DNA from: Sphingobium indicum BiD32
GTDB lineage: Bacteria > Pseudomonadota > Alphaproteobacteria > Sphingomonadales > Sphingomonadaceae
Reading direction: 5' to 3'
DNA length: 64,000 nucleotides
Assembly (NCBI RefSeq): GCF_000382885.1
Contig: NZ_CAVK010000055.1
Span: 1-64,000 of the forward strand
Program-made: the position numbers and the translations under genes
Notes under the pieces: generated by a model
What the model was told of the DNA's origin: nothing
The model's database searches: none
What the model saw: only the letters and a program-made list of their open reading frames with translations
In this document: positions 36,734-48,091 of the stretch, piece by piece
How the letters are laid out: each line of letters opens with the position of its first letter
Numbering within the stretch: the first letter of the stretch is position 1

Positions 36734-36976
36734 ATGTCGAATACCCCCCACACTCTGGGCGATGAATTTCCTGATCAGATGGACCAGATCCACGCTCTGA
36801 AGGTGTCGAGCACCCGGTTCGCCAAGCTCCTGGTGGACTATGACGCAGTTAACGACGAGATCCATCGCGCGGAAACCAACATCGCGCCGGTGTCGCAGGA
36901 TCGCGAAACCGAACTGCGCAAACAGCGCCTCGCGCTCAAGGATCAGATTGCCCAGGCTCTGGCCGAAAACGCCTGA
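36734..36976 (+). CDS. YdcH/DUF465 family protein
   Basis: This 80-residue helical protein (HTLGDEFPDQMDQIHALKVS ... KQRLALKDQIAQALAENA) has the DUF465 pattern, including FAKLLVDYDAVNDEIHRAE and the Lys-Asp-x-Ile segment near the C-terminus. It should form a coiled-coil hairpin. The molecular role is unknown. It is divergent from the DksA-like gene across a 259-bp gap that shows no clear operator. Length and motif order are canonical. Confidence 0.85.
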   Translation: MSNTPHTLGDEFPDQMDQIHALKVSSTRFAKLLVDYDAVNDEIHRAETNIAPVSQDRETELRKQRLALKDQIAQALAENA

Positions 36977-37152
36977 TCCTGGTTTGAAAGTTCTCCTCCC
37001 GCACCGCCACGGGCATGATGCAGGAGGCGAACCACTCCCTTTTGCTTTAGGCATGCGTCCCGGGATGCCTGAAAGTCTCGCTTCAGAAAAATCTGCGGTA
37101 ATCAGCTCACGGCCATGGGCGCTTCAAGACGCCGGCCGACCAGATCCGCTTC

Positions 37153-37722
37153 TCAGCAAGCGGCGCAGCCAGACCAGGATGAGAATCGTGCTTGCCAGCA
37201 ACGCGATTGCAATGAGGCCCGCGCCATCGGGCTGGCCAAAGTTGCGATCAAGGCGCCGCCTGTCACGACATCCTCCCCGCTCGAAACAACGATATTGCTG
37301 ACCGGCTCGGGGCTCGTATTGACGAGCGCCCTGGTCCCCACCTTGGCTCCATGCGCAAGCAGGGTGGCTCCTCCGCCAAGGAGCAGGATGACGATCTGCC
37401 AGACCGGATTTCCGGCATCGACAATCGCGAGGGCAAGCAAGGCTCCGCCCAAGGGACGAACAAGCGTGTGGACCATATCCCAGGCGCTATCGAGCCAGCT
37501 TATCTTGTCCGCGAAGAATTCGACGATTGCGCCGGCCCCGGCAATTCCGAGGACCCAATAGCTGGCCAGTGCATCGAGAGACTGGAGGTGCCCCGGCATG
37601 GCGATCCACCCTAGTCGCATGCCCAGTCCCACGGCGAAAATGCAGAGATAGAGCCGCCAACCGGCAAGCAGGCTGATGCTTGCGGCAATGCTGATGATTT
37701 CTACTGCACTCATCCCGGTCAT
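37153..37722 (-). CDS. DUF4126 membrane protein with frameshifted C-terminus
   Basis: The N-terminal 160 residues match DUF4126: several hydrophobic segments (ISIAASISLLAGWRLYLCIF; ASYWVLGIAGAGAIVEFFAD) and the conserved NTSPEPVSNIVVSSGEDVV. After ALIATLASP the frame becomes Arg/Ser-rich and ends at 37153. The neighbouring frame instead encodes DGAGLIAIALLASTILILVW followed by LRRLLRSG and stops at 37124, which is the expected final membrane helix. A one-base indel at about 37210-37230 explains this. Either a recent mutation or a sequence error; the protein as read lacks its last transmembrane segment. Confidence 0.75.
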   Translation of the reverse strand: MTGMSAVEIISIAASISLLAGWRLYLCIFAVGLGMRLGWIAMPGHLQSLDALASYWVLGIAGAGAIVEFFADKISWLDSAWDMVHTLVRPLGGALLALAIVDAGNPVWQIVILLLGGGATLLAHGAKVGTRALVNTSPEPVSNIVVSSGEDVVTGGALIATLASPMARASLQSRCWQARFSSWSGCAAC

Positions 37723-37943
37723 CCCTGCTTGGGCTCGAAGAGAGGGATCAGCCCGCCATTGCTAGATTAAGGTTCATGCCCGTTTGCAGAACGGCCTCGC
37801 AGAGAAATACCATGGCAATCGCAAGGTGATGGGGCGATTCAGCATCGTCACCGCAGGACGATTATCTCAAAGCCATCGTCCAGTCTCCGCGCTCGGGCGG
37901 CGCGGGGACTGGTATGCGGCAAGCCAGCGCGTGCAGCCCTGCA

Positions 37944-38282
37944 TCACATTGCTGATGCGAGAGGCCCTTTGCCTTCCTCGGTATAAATCCGGTAAGTTTC
38001 ACCTCCGGTGCAGTTCGCGACGATTGTGCCATCGCTGGCCTGACGTTCCGCCTTCGCTATGCCGTCGCACTTCTGGCCGCTAGCCGTGATGACCTCACGC
38101 GCGATGCGCGAGGGCAATCCTTCAGGAGCCGGCTTCATCGCCGCAGCGGGCGCGGCAGGTGCGGTCATGTTGGCTGTCGTTTGTGCCGTCTCTGTAACAG
38201 CATCTGCAGGCTCTTCCGGTTTGGAGTTGCAGGCAGCCAAGATCAAGCTGAGGGCAAGCACAGTTGTGGCTGGTGCTTTCAT
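37944..38282 (-). CDS. Small lipoprotein of unknown function
   Basis: The start is the ATG at 38282 (MKAPATTVLALSLILAACNS), behind CAGGAG. The signal peptide ends in a lipobox LAAC (Cys19), so the mature protein is lipid-anchored. The remaining 90 residues include an Ala/Pro/Thr-rich linker and a compact C-terminal part with two cysteines (GQKCDGIAKAER and VANCTGGETYRIY), which may form a disulfide. No family was recognised. It stands alone between DUF4126 and sciP. Confidence 0.78.
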   Translation of the reverse strand: MKAPATTVLALSLILAACNSKPEEPADAVTETAQTTANMTAPAAPAAAMKPAPEGLPSRIAREVITASGQKCDGIAKAERQASDGTIVANCTGGETYRIYTEEGKGPLASAM

Positions 38283-38679
38283 GACGTTCTCCTGTTCTTT
38301 TGTCTTATGGGACCTCCAGCGTAGATCGTCGGGGATGCAGGTCAACTGTCGATGAACCGTCGAGCCACTCCGCCAGGGTTCGTGGTGCGACGACGGCCAT
38401 CAAGAGCCTGCACCATGGAATGGCGGCACCGTTGTTGACCTTGGTTATGCCGCTCTTGTTCGCCCCGCTGAGGAACACGGGATTGTCAGCAGGCCCCGTT
38501 CACCTCGCGCCATCCCAACAGCCCACGGGCTTCCAGCATCCGGGACAGCGGGCGCATGATGTTCCCAAAGCCCCGTTCTCTCACGCAATGTTAACCTCCT
38601 CCCGGCCATTATCGACGATCACACATTGCTGACAGAGGAGGCGACGCCAGCGCTTGCGGCTAGGCGATCGACATGCGTA
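38283..38679. other. Intergenic region upstream of sciP
   Basis: This 397-base gap separates divergent genes. An in-frame extension of sciP reaches 38626 but lacks a ribosome-binding site. One TTAACC (about 38590-38595) resembles a CtrA half-site without the second half at the right spacing. No RNA or terminator is evident. Confidence 0.4.
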
Positions 38680-38979
38680 ATGATTGAAAATCAGAAATTC
38701 CGTCCCGCCGCGGTCATCGGACCGCTCGGTGAGCCGCTCACCCTCGCTTCGCTGCCGCCAAGAGACACCCGACGCTGGGTCGTGAGGCGTAAGGCCGAAG
38801 TCGTTGCTGCCGTCAACGGTGGGCTGCTCACCGTCGACGAAGCCTGCGAGCGCTATGACCTGACCATCGAGGAGTTTGCCGCCTGGCAGCGCGCCGTCGA
38901 CCGGTCTGGTATGCAGGGGCTGCGGGTCACGAGGCTGCAACACTACCGTGACCTTTATGAGCGCCAGCAGAAATATTGA
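38680..38979 (+). CDS. sciP: SciP-like CtrA inhibitor (DUF1153)
   Basis: The start is the ATG at 38680 (MIENQKFRPAAVIGPLGEPL), matching the conserved beginning of DUF1153 proteins. The 99 residues form a helix-turn-helix (VVAAVNGGLLTVDEACERYD) and contain RRWVVRRKAEVV and GLRVTRLQHYRDLYE. SciP in Caulobacter binds CtrA and promoter DNA and represses CtrA-activated genes in swarmer cells; the gene is confined to alphaproteobacteria with the CtrA circuit. Its presence supports the taxonomic call. The residues of the CtrA-contacting helix appear intact. Confidence 0.88.
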   Translation: MIENQKFRPAAVIGPLGEPLTLASLPPRDTRRWVVRRKAEVVAAVNGGLLTVDEACERYDLTIEEFAAWQRAVDRSGMQGLRVTRLQHYRDLYERQQKY

Positions 38980-39057
38980 CCGGCGTTTGCATGGCCTGAT
39001 CTGTCTGGTTAGGCTGTCAGTCGCAAAATAGACAAGGCGTAATGCAAGGAGTGGATG

Positions 39058-39465
39058 ATGGCGTACAAGATCGATGAAATCGAAGGCATTGGAGCGAAGT
39101 ACGCCGAACCCCTGCAGGCAGCGGGCATCAAGACCACGGACGATTTGCTCAGCGCCTGCGGCAGCCGCAAAGGCCGCGACGACGTTGCCACGCAAACCGG
39201 ATTTTCTGCCAGCCGGCTGCTCAAGTGGGCCAACATGGCCGACCTGATGCGGATTTCAGGCGTGGGCGAAGAGTACTCCGAACTGCTCGAGGCCGCCGGC
39301 GTTGACACGGTCAAGGAACTGGCCACCCGCAATGCCGAGAATCTGGCAGCGAAGATGAAAGAGGTGAACGAGGCGAATAAACTCACCCGGGCAGTGCCTG
39401 CTGCATCGCAGGTCCAGAAATGGGTCGATCAGGCCAAGACCATGGATCCCGCGATCAGCCATTGA
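39058..39465 (+). CDS. DUF4332 helix-hairpin-helix protein
   Basis: Two ATGs occur in tandem; the second (39058) has better spacing from AAGGAG. The 135 residues hold two helix-hairpin-helix pairs: IEGIGAKYAEPLQAAGIKTT and ISGVGEEYSELLEAAGVDTV, as in DUF4332. Such motifs bind DNA backbone non-specifically, but no partner or activity is known for this family. It lies upstream of a small unknown gene (43-nt gap) and may share its transcript. Confidence 0.84.
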   Translation: MAYKIDEIEGIGAKYAEPLQAAGIKTTDDLLSACGSRKGRDDVATQTGFSASRLLKWANMADLMRISGVGEEYSELLEAAGVDTVKELATRNAENLAAKMKEVNEANKLTRAVPAASQVQKWVDQAKTMDPAISH

Positions 39466-39508
39466 TCGAGGGGCATTGCATCCGGACACAAGGAAATCGG
39501 GAGAGGCC

Positions 39509-39814
39509 ATGAGCGAGAATCCGGCTCAAAAGCAAAGTGTCGAACGCCTGCCTGACCAGCGGTCCTCGTTGATCACGGACGAACTGAACAAGATCCTTGC
39601 CATGCTGCAGGGCGCATGCCCCGAAGGCGCGATCATCAGCTTCGATTTCGATGGCAGGCTACATGTTCATGTCGACGTACACAGCTTCGAAGACCTGCTC
39701 AAAGTCGAGGGGATCCTGCCGATCCTGGGCGGCGGCACCTTTCACGACCTGACGCGCGGGGAAACGCCGCACCGCCCCTTCCACCATCGGCTGAGCGCGA
39801 TCGTCGATCGTTGA
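39509..39814 (+). CDS. Small protein of unknown function
   Basis: The start is the ATG at 39509 (MSENPAQKQSVERLPDQRSS) behind GGGAGAGG. The 101-residue soluble product has a helical N-terminal half and a beta-rich segment (GAIISFDFDGRLHVHVDVHS), followed by a Gly-rich turn. No family is recognised. It lies downstream of DUF4332 and ends just before a bidirectional hairpin terminator. Probably a conserved stress-locus gene of sphingomonads, but this is context only. Confidence 0.68.
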   Translation: MSENPAQKQSVERLPDQRSSLITDELNKILAMLQGACPEGAIISFDFDGRLHVHVDVHSFEDLLKVEGILPILGGGTFHDLTRGETPHRPFHHRLSAIVDR

Positions 39815-39863
39815 AGGCGAACTCCGCCTCGCCCCTACGCAGACAAGCCGGCAATATATGAAC

Positions 39864-39898
39864 AAAGCCGAGGGCCTGCAGGGCAGATCCTCGGCTTT
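39864..39898. terminator. Bidirectional terminator between convergent genes
   Basis: AAAGCCGAGG (39864-39873) pairs with CCTCGGCTTT (39889-39898) around a 15-nt loop. A/T-rich ends flank both arms. It sits between the convergent genes 39509-39814 (+) and dodecin (-). Confidence 0.7.
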
Positions 39899-39948
39899 AT
39901 CGTGCATCATCGCCAACCGTCGTCAGCGGCGACAGTATCCAAGGTGCG

Positions 39949-40149
39949 TCATTTGACGATGAAGGTGATCGACAGGATCACCCGCCATTCACTGACTTTG
40001 CCATCGTTGACGGTGACCTTGGTGTCCTTGACCCAGGCGCCTTCGATGTTGTCGATGGTCTCTGCCGCCTTGGCGATGCCGCTGGAAACCGCATCCTCAA
40101 AACCCGTCGTCGAACTGGAAATCACTTCGATTACTTTGGCGATAGCCAT
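39949..40149 (-). CDS. Dodecin
   Basis: This 66-residue protein matches dodecin across its length: MAIAKVIEVISSSTTGFEDA, then a helix (VSSGIAKAAETIDNIEGAWV) and strands KDTKVTVNDGKVSEWRVIL. Dodecins assemble into dodecameric spheres that store flavin, typically as stacked pairs on Trp; a Trp is present in GAWVKD. The gene is monocistronic, transcribed toward the terminator at 39864. A role in buffering free flavin and limiting light or oxidative damage is family knowledge. Confidence 0.9.
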   Translation of the reverse strand: MAIAKVIEVISSSTTGFEDAVSSGIAKAAETIDNIEGAWVKDTKVTVNDGKVSEWRVILSITFIVK

Positions 40150-40197
40150 GGTGTTTCTCCTGAAAATCCCCCGTATGGGTCGCCCCCAGCCTGACGA

Positions 40198-40590
40198 TCA
40201 ATCCAGAAGTTCGGCCGGAACCTTGCCGCCATTGGCCGCCAGTTCCCGCATGACCTGCTTGTGCAGCCAGATGTTCATTTCAGCGCTACCGTCGAGGGCG
40301 CCGGTGTAACCGAGTTCCTGGGCGAGGCCCTTGCGCTCGGTGAGGCTGGAATCGATGCCGAGCAGCTTCATCAGGTCGACAATCGAGGTTCGCCAGTTGA
40401 GTTTCTGGTCGGACTTTGCCGCAAGGCCACTGAGGATGGCTTCCACGTCGACTTCGGAAACCGGCTGCGGTGCGACTGGTGTCGGTGCCGCGGGAGCCGC
40501 CGCCGTGGTCTGTGCGGGTGCGGGTGCAGCCGGAGCCGCCTCCGCCTTCTTGCCGAAAATGGCGTCCTTGATCTTACCGAAAAAACTCAT
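40198..40590 (-). CDS. DUF3597 family protein
   Basis: This 130-residue protein begins MSFFGKIKDAIFGKKAEAAP, followed by an Ala/Pro/Thr linker (about 18-45) and a conserved C-terminal domain: LNWRTSIVDLMKLLGIDSSL and ELGYTGALDGSAEMNIWLHK. This domain order is the DUF3597 signature. The fold is helical and related to LysM-adjacent stress proteins; function unknown. It lies upstream of dodecin in the same direction, with a 48-nt gap. Confidence 0.86.
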   Translation of the reverse strand: MSFFGKIKDAIFGKKAEAAPAAPAPAQTTAAAPAAPTPVAPQPVSEVDVEAILSGLAAKSDQKLNWRTSIVDLMKLLGIDSSLTERKGLAQELGYTGALDGSAEMNIWLHKQVMRELAANGGKVPAELLD

Positions 40591-40721
40591 CGCGCTTCTC
40601 CTTACTCTCTGACATCATCCCGAAACGAGTGTGTGGGAGCCATGTTGCTTTGGCAAGTCATGGGCGATGATCATGACGTCTGTCGGACACGTCTGGCGTC
40701 GTTTAAGAACAGGAGGCCGCT

Positions 40722-41327
40722 GTGAATATTGCAGACATCATGAAACAGACTGGGGCGCTTGATTCCATATCACGTGAACTGGGTGTCGACCCCGCAACAG
40801 CTCGTACCGGAGCAGAGGCGCTGCTTCCCGCCATCCTCGGCGGCTTCAAGAAGCAGGCGCAGCCCGCGCCGGGCGGTCTTGGCGGACTGATCGACATGCT
40901 GGGCGGTGCCGGCGGCGGCGGCCTGCTGGAGGCAGTGACCGGCAGTGCTCCGACCCCCGCAGCACCTGGCAATGAAATCCTGGGCCAGATCTTTGGCTCG
41001 AAGGAGGTCAGCCGGACTGTTGCTGGCCAGGCCTCGCAATCGACCGGCATCGATCCTGCGCTGCTCAAGAAGATGCTGCCGCTGCTGGCCATGGCCGTCA
41101 CCGGGTATCTGGCCAGCCAGAAAGCGGGCGGCGGGGCCAGTGACACCGGACAGGGCGGCGGCCTTGGGGGCATGCTGGGCCAGGTACTCGGCGGCGTGAT
41201 GGGCGGCGGTCAAGGCGGAGCGGCGCAAAGCGGCGGTCTTGGTGGTCTTGCGTCGCTGATCGACCTCGACGGCGATGGCAATCCACTCGACGACATTCTG
41301 GGCATGGCAGGACGGCTCGGCCGCTGA
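40722..41327 (+). CDS. DUF937 family glycine-rich protein
   Basis: GTG 40722 is the start ([20 protein letters not shown]). The 201 residues show the DUF937 core ([20 protein letters not shown] then [23 protein letters not shown]) and an extremely Gly-rich C-terminal part with repeated [15 protein letters not shown] blocks ending in [20 protein letters not shown]. The last element [11 protein letters not shown] resembles a Ca-binding EF-loop. Function is unknown; the protein is cytoplasmic or loosely membrane-associated. It is divergent from the DUF3597 gene. Confidence 0.85.
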   Translation: MNIADIMKQTGALDSISRELGVDPATARTGAEALLPAILGGFKKQAQPAPGGLGGLIDMLGGAGGGGLLEAVTGSAPTPAAPGNEILGQIFGSKEVSRTVAGQASQSTGIDPALLKKMLPLLAMAVTGYLASQKAGGGASDTGQGGGLGGMLGQVLGGVMGGGQGGAAQSGGLGGLASLIDLDGDGNPLDDILGMAGRLGR

Positions 41328-41385
41328 CACGGGCGGCGCAGCCTACTGGTCTCATGGCGCCACACAAGCGAAAGGGGGAGAGCCA

Positions 41386-42141
41386 ATGATACGCAAATTC
41401 GCAGCCGAATTCGTCGGCACATTCTGGCTGGTATTCGGAGGCTGCGGTTCGGCCGTCCTGGCCGCCGGATTTCCGGAGCTCGGCATCGGGTTCACCGGTG
41501 TCTCGCTGGCCTTCGGCCTGACGGTCCTGACAATGGCCTATGCAGTCGGCGGGATTTCCGGCGGCCATTTCAATCCCGCGGTTTCGCTCGGGCTGGCGCT
41601 GGCCAATCGGTTCTCGTGGAAGGAGCTGATCCCGTACTGGATTGCTCAGGTGGTAGGCGCGGTTGCCGCCGCAGTCGTGCTCTACGCCACCGCCTCGGGC
41701 AAGACCGGGTGGAGCGCCGGCGGTTTTGCATCGAACGGCTTTGGCGACCTGTCCCCCGGCGGCTACTCGATGCAGGCAGCCCTGCTGATCGAGATCGTTC
41801 TGACGGCAGGGTTCCTGATCGTCATTTTGGGGGCGACATCAAAGGCGGCCCCTTCAGGCTTTGCGCCGATCGCGATCGGCTTGGCGCTGACCCTGATCCA
41901 CCTGATCTCGATCCCCGTCACCAATACCTCGGTCAATCCGGCCCGGTCCACAGGCGTGGCCATCTTCGCCGACACCGCGGCCCTGGGCCAATTGTGGCTG
42001 TTCTGGGTCGCCCCTCTTGTGGGTGCGGCGATCGGCGCCTTGATCTGGCGGGTCATGCTGTCACCTGGCGAAGCACCGGAAAACATCGGCAACGATCAAT
42101 TCGTGGACGTCAGCGTGACGCACCTGGAAATCCGCAACTGA
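41386..42141 (+). CDS. aqpZ: Aquaporin Z
   Basis: The start is the ATG at 41386 ([20 protein letters not shown]), behind GGGGGAG; a longer frame enters the DUF937 gene. The 251-residue channel has six membrane segments and two NPA boxes: [13 protein letters not shown] and [15 protein letters not shown], the second with the Arg of the selectivity filter. This is the water-selective AqpZ subgroup. It moves water quickly in osmotic change. The GlsB-like gene follows 13 nt later in the same operon. Confidence 0.94.
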   Translation: MIRKFAAEFVGTFWLVFGGCGSAVLAAGFPELGIGFTGVSLAFGLTVLTMAYAVGGISGGHFNPAVSLGLALANRFSWKELIPYWIAQVVGAVAAAVVLYATASGKTGWSAGGFASNGFGDLSPGGYSMQAALLIEIVLTAGFLIVILGATSKAAPSGFAPIAIGLALTLIHLISIPVTNTSVNPARSTGVAIFADTAALGQLWLFWVAPLVGAAIGALIWRVMLSPGEAPENIGNDQFVDVSVTHLEIRN

Positions 42142-42154
42142 GGAGGAAGAGACT

Positions 42155-42421
42155 ATGGGTTGGATCATTGCACTGATCGTGGGCGGCATCGCCGGCTGGC
42201 TCGCCAGCAAGGTGATGAACCGTGATGCCTCGATGGGCATTTTCTGGAATATCGTTGTCGGCTGCATCGGCTCGCTGATCGGCAATGCGGTTGCCGGACC
42301 ACTGCTCGGCATCAGCGGCAGTGTGCAGGAATTTTCTCTGACCGGGCTGATCATTGCCTTCGTCGGCGCCGTGATCCTGCTCGGGATCGTCAACATGGTG
42401 CAGCGCAGGAATATCCGCTGA
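42155..42421 (+). CDS. GlsB/YeaQ/YmgE-family membrane protein
   Basis: This 88-residue protein has three hydrophobic segments (WIIALIVGGIAGWLASKV; GIFWNIVVGCIGSLIGNAVA; LTGLIIAFVGAVILLGIVN) and the glycine-rich spacing of transglycosylase-associated/GlsB proteins. It is a small inner-membrane stress protein with unknown biochemistry. The start follows GAGGAAGAG. It is co-transcribed with aqpZ and ends before a hairpin at 42434. Confidence 0.88.
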   Translation: MGWIIALIVGGIAGWLASKVMNRDASMGIFWNIVVGCIGSLIGNAVAGPLLGISGSVQEFSLTGLIIAFVGAVILLGIVNMVQRRNIR

Positions 42422-42433
42422 ACCAGGCGGACT

Positions 42434-42459
42434 TTCGGGTGGGGTGCGCCTCACCCGAA
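42434..42459. terminator. Hairpin between convergent genes glsB-like and rnk
   Basis: TTCGGGTG (42434-42441) pairs with CACCCGAA (42452-42459) around a 10-nt loop, 13 nt after the GlsB-like stop. No T-tract; it lies between convergent genes and probably ends the aqpZ operon. Confidence 0.55.
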
Positions 42460-42529
42460 CATCCGTCACGTTTTCCGGCTGAGCCCGAATGCCTGCGATT
42501 GTGCGGGTGGGCGATGTGCCGCCCTTACC

Positions 42530-42934
42530 TTATTCCTGATTTACTTCCATGATCCGCAAGGCCCGCTGCTTTCCGGCACGATCGGGCCATGAAATTGACT
42601 GCCCCGGTCTCAGGCCGAGCAATCCAGCCCCAACCAGCGACAGGATCGAAATGCGTCCCGCTTCGATGTCGGCAGCTTGAGGGTAGACAAGTTGCAGCGT
42701 GCGCTCGGCGTCACTCGCCTCGTCAACAAACTTAACGATCGATTGCATGGCGACGACATCCCCCGGCAGCCGGGAATCCTGCACAACCTTGGCGCGGTTG
42801 ATCTCGGCGAGGAGCAGTTCGGCCACCTGCGGCAGCCGTTCCTCCGCCTCGATGGCAAGATTTCCGATCCGTTCAGCGTCGGTTTCACGAATCTGGATCG
42901 GTGGCCGGGCCCGGGCCTTGCGATGGGTGGTCAT
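42530..42934 (-). CDS. rnk: Rnk: nucleoside diphosphate kinase regulator
   Basis: This 134-residue protein has a short helical N-terminus and the GreA/GreB C-terminal-like domain: SRLPGDVVAMQSIVKFVDEA, TLQLVYPQAADIEAGRISIL and SLVGAGLLGLRPGQSISW. Rnk binds RNA polymerase near the secondary channel without GreA's coiled-coil activity, and affects nucleotide pools and starvation responses. With the DksA-like gene it gives two secondary-channel factors in this locus. Confidence 0.87.
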   Translation of the reverse strand: MTTHRKARARPPIQIRETDAERIGNLAIEAEERLPQVAELLLAEINRAKVVQDSRLPGDVVAMQSIVKFVDEASDAERTLQLVYPQAADIEAGRISILSLVGAGLLGLRPGQSISWPDRAGKQRALRIMEVNQE

Positions 42935-43168
42935 GGTGTTCTCCGTCAGCGCCGGTTATGCAGGCGCGGTGCGCTGGAAAAGCGCGATGTAAAGGTGATG
43001 GTCGGTTTTGCCCCGGACTGCGCCGGACGTGGCTCTCGCTGTCCGGGGCTATTGGCCCACGAGAAGCGAACTCGCATGGCAGCGCTGACGCTGACGTGTG
43101 GCAATCCGGAACATGACACGATGATGGCCGCAAGCGATCTTCAAGTCAAACTAGGTGTCACGCCCCGA

Positions 43169-44173
43169 TCAGTGCAGGAGCGCCTTTTGCAGGCCGCTTG
43201 CCACGCAATAAGCGCTGTTCGAAGCAAGGGCGACATGCAGCCCGGTGGCCTGGGCCAATGCCGGCCGGACAAGATTGATGGCTGCACTGCCGCCGGTCAG
43301 GACAATGCCGTCATCGTGGATATCGCGGCTCAGTTCGGGCGATATCTGGCCCAGCAGGTTCACAACCATCCTGGTGATGCCGGCAATATGCTTTTCGACC
43401 ACGGGGAGCAGATCACCTATCGGCAGTTCCAGGGCTGCGGGCAATCCGTTCACGAGGTCGCGCCCCTTCAACCGGACCGTGGCGGCAGGGGCTGCCTGAT
43501 CCTGGAGCATCCTGACGATGTCGCGTTTCGCGTGTTCAGCAGTGTTCATGCCGATAAGGAACTTGTGCTGAAAATGGAGATGATCGGCAATCGCGCGATC
43601 AAGCGCATCGCCTCCACCGCGTAGGGATGCGGTCGCGCAGGTTCCGCCCAGTGACAGGACGGCCGCCTCCGTCGTACCGGCACCGCATTCCACGATCATG
43701 GAGCCGCGGGGATGATCGACATGAAGGCCTGCTCCCCACGCGGCAGCCAAGGGTTCCGTCAACAGTTCGACAGCTCCCAGACCAGCATCGCTTGCCGCGG
43801 TGAGCAGCGCGCCACGCTCTGCGTTGGTAGCGTCAGCTGGCACTCCGATGATTGCGCGAAAGGAGCGGAGCCTGCGCTGGCCGACACTCGATCGCACGGC
43901 ATAGGCCAGATAGTCGCGGGCCGCCGCGATATCGCAAAGCACTCCGCGATGCAGAGGGCGCACGATCCGCAGGTCTCCGGATGCACGCTCCTGCATGGGG
44001 CCAACGGCAGCTCCGGCAGTGACCAGTTCACCGGCATCGACGCGCCCCGCGAAGCAGCAGAGCGACGGTTCATCGAACAGGACACCGCCATCAGCCGACA
44101 CCACCCGCGTATTGGCCGTGCCAAAATCAATCGCGAAATCGGCCTTGCCAGCGCCGGGAAACAGTCTTCTCAT
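43169..44173 (-). CDS. MreB-family actin-like paralog
   Basis: This 334-residue protein has the actin ATPase motifs: phosphate 1 FAIDFGTANTRVV near residue 13, connect 1 and GVPADATNAERGALLTAASD, phosphate 2 VECGAGTTEAAVLSLGGT near 160, and the adenosine motif IVLTGGSAAINLV near 287. It is slightly shorter than MreB (about 345) and stands alone without mreCD, so it is probably an alternative paralog rather than the main shape protein. The second phosphate motif starts with Glu instead of the usual Asp. The role is unknown. Confidence 0.82.
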   Translation of the reverse strand: MRRLFPGAGKADFAIDFGTANTRVVSADGGVLFDEPSLCCFAGRVDAGELVTAGAAVGPMQERASGDLRIVRPLHRGVLCDIAAARDYLAYAVRSSVGQRRLRSFRAIIGVPADATNAERGALLTAASDAGLGAVELLTEPLAAAWGAGLHVDHPRGSMIVECGAGTTEAAVLSLGGTCATASLRGGGDALDRAIADHLHFQHKFLIGMNTAEHAKRDIVRMLQDQAAPAATVRLKGRDLVNGLPAALELPIGDLLPVVEKHIAGITRMVVNLLGQISPELSRDIHDDGIVLTGGSAAINLVRPALAQATGLHVALASNSAYCVASGLQKALLH

Positions 44174-44374
44174 CTCGGCCCGATAGCAGTTGCTCCAGGG
44201 GAAGTCTCCCGAGAGCTTCCAACCTCCTGTTGCGGGCTCCGAGATCCAATCCTACCCCTGCCTTCAGCCTCCTTCAGGCCACTGCAAAGCCGTTCGGCCA
44301 GCTTGATTTGACATACGTGAACCCAGTGGCCGGACTATCAATTATCCAGGCTTCACGCCGCGCCGGAAAAGATG

Positions 44375-47442
<3,068 letters not shown>

Positions 47443-47598
47443 GTTCAGGATGACTCATTGATGATGGGGTTGCAGCTGAGCTCGCCGGTGTTGCAGCATT
47501 CAGGGGGCGATGGTCGCTAGCAATATGTGTTAGCAACCTACTGGAGAAATCCCCGCTCTGCCACGAATTGAGAGGAAGGGGTTGCAGGGTCTTTTTGC

Positions 47599-47955
47599 TT
47601 GAATGAGAGCGACTATCTTGGGTCGGACGCGCGCGCCCGCTCGATATTCTCCGCAATCGACTCTGCGGTGAGAGCAGTTGGCGAAGCGGAACGGCGCGTA
47701 TCGAAAAGTCAGATCGGGTTTTATCGGAAGTACCCATTTGCCGCTGTTTGGCGGCCGAACCAATATCTCAGCGGAAGCCATCCACCGCTGGTTTTGAGCA
47801 TTTTCCTACAGCGAAGAGACCGATCTCTGCGCTGGAAGGAAATAGTCGAGCCCGAGCCAGGTCGCTTCACTCATCACCTGGAGATCAATGGCGCAACAGA
47901 AGTCGACCACCAGGTTCGGGAGTGGCTGCGGGAGGCATGGACATCTGCTACGTGA
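47599..47955 (+). CDS. DUF5655 domain protein
   Basis: This frame of 118 residues (start taken as TTG 47599; no strong ribosome-binding site) carries the DUF5655 pattern: VGEAERRVSKSQIGFYRKYP, VWRPNQYLSGSHPPLVLSIF and RWKEIVEPEPGRFTHHLEIN, ending VREWLREAW. The domain resembles the DUF1801/YdhG-like fold and is of unknown function. It stands alone between gdhA and the P-type ATPase. Flanking sequence (47443-47598 and 47956-48091) shows no other feature. Confidence 0.78.
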   Translation: MNESDYLGSDARARSIFSAIDSAVRAVGEAERRVSKSQIGFYRKYPFAAVWRPNQYLSGSHPPLVLSIFLQRRDRSLRWKEIVEPEPGRFTHHLEINGATEVDHQVREWLREAWTSAT

Positions 47956-48091
47956 CTGATCAGAGCCAGAAGATGACAGTTGCGGTGATGCATATGGCGG
48001 ACTGAGCCGAAGCGGGGTCGGATCTGATCGTAACATTTTGTAGGGTGACCTGCTAAGTCCGGTTTTGCCATGACCGGGGTCAAAACCCAAC

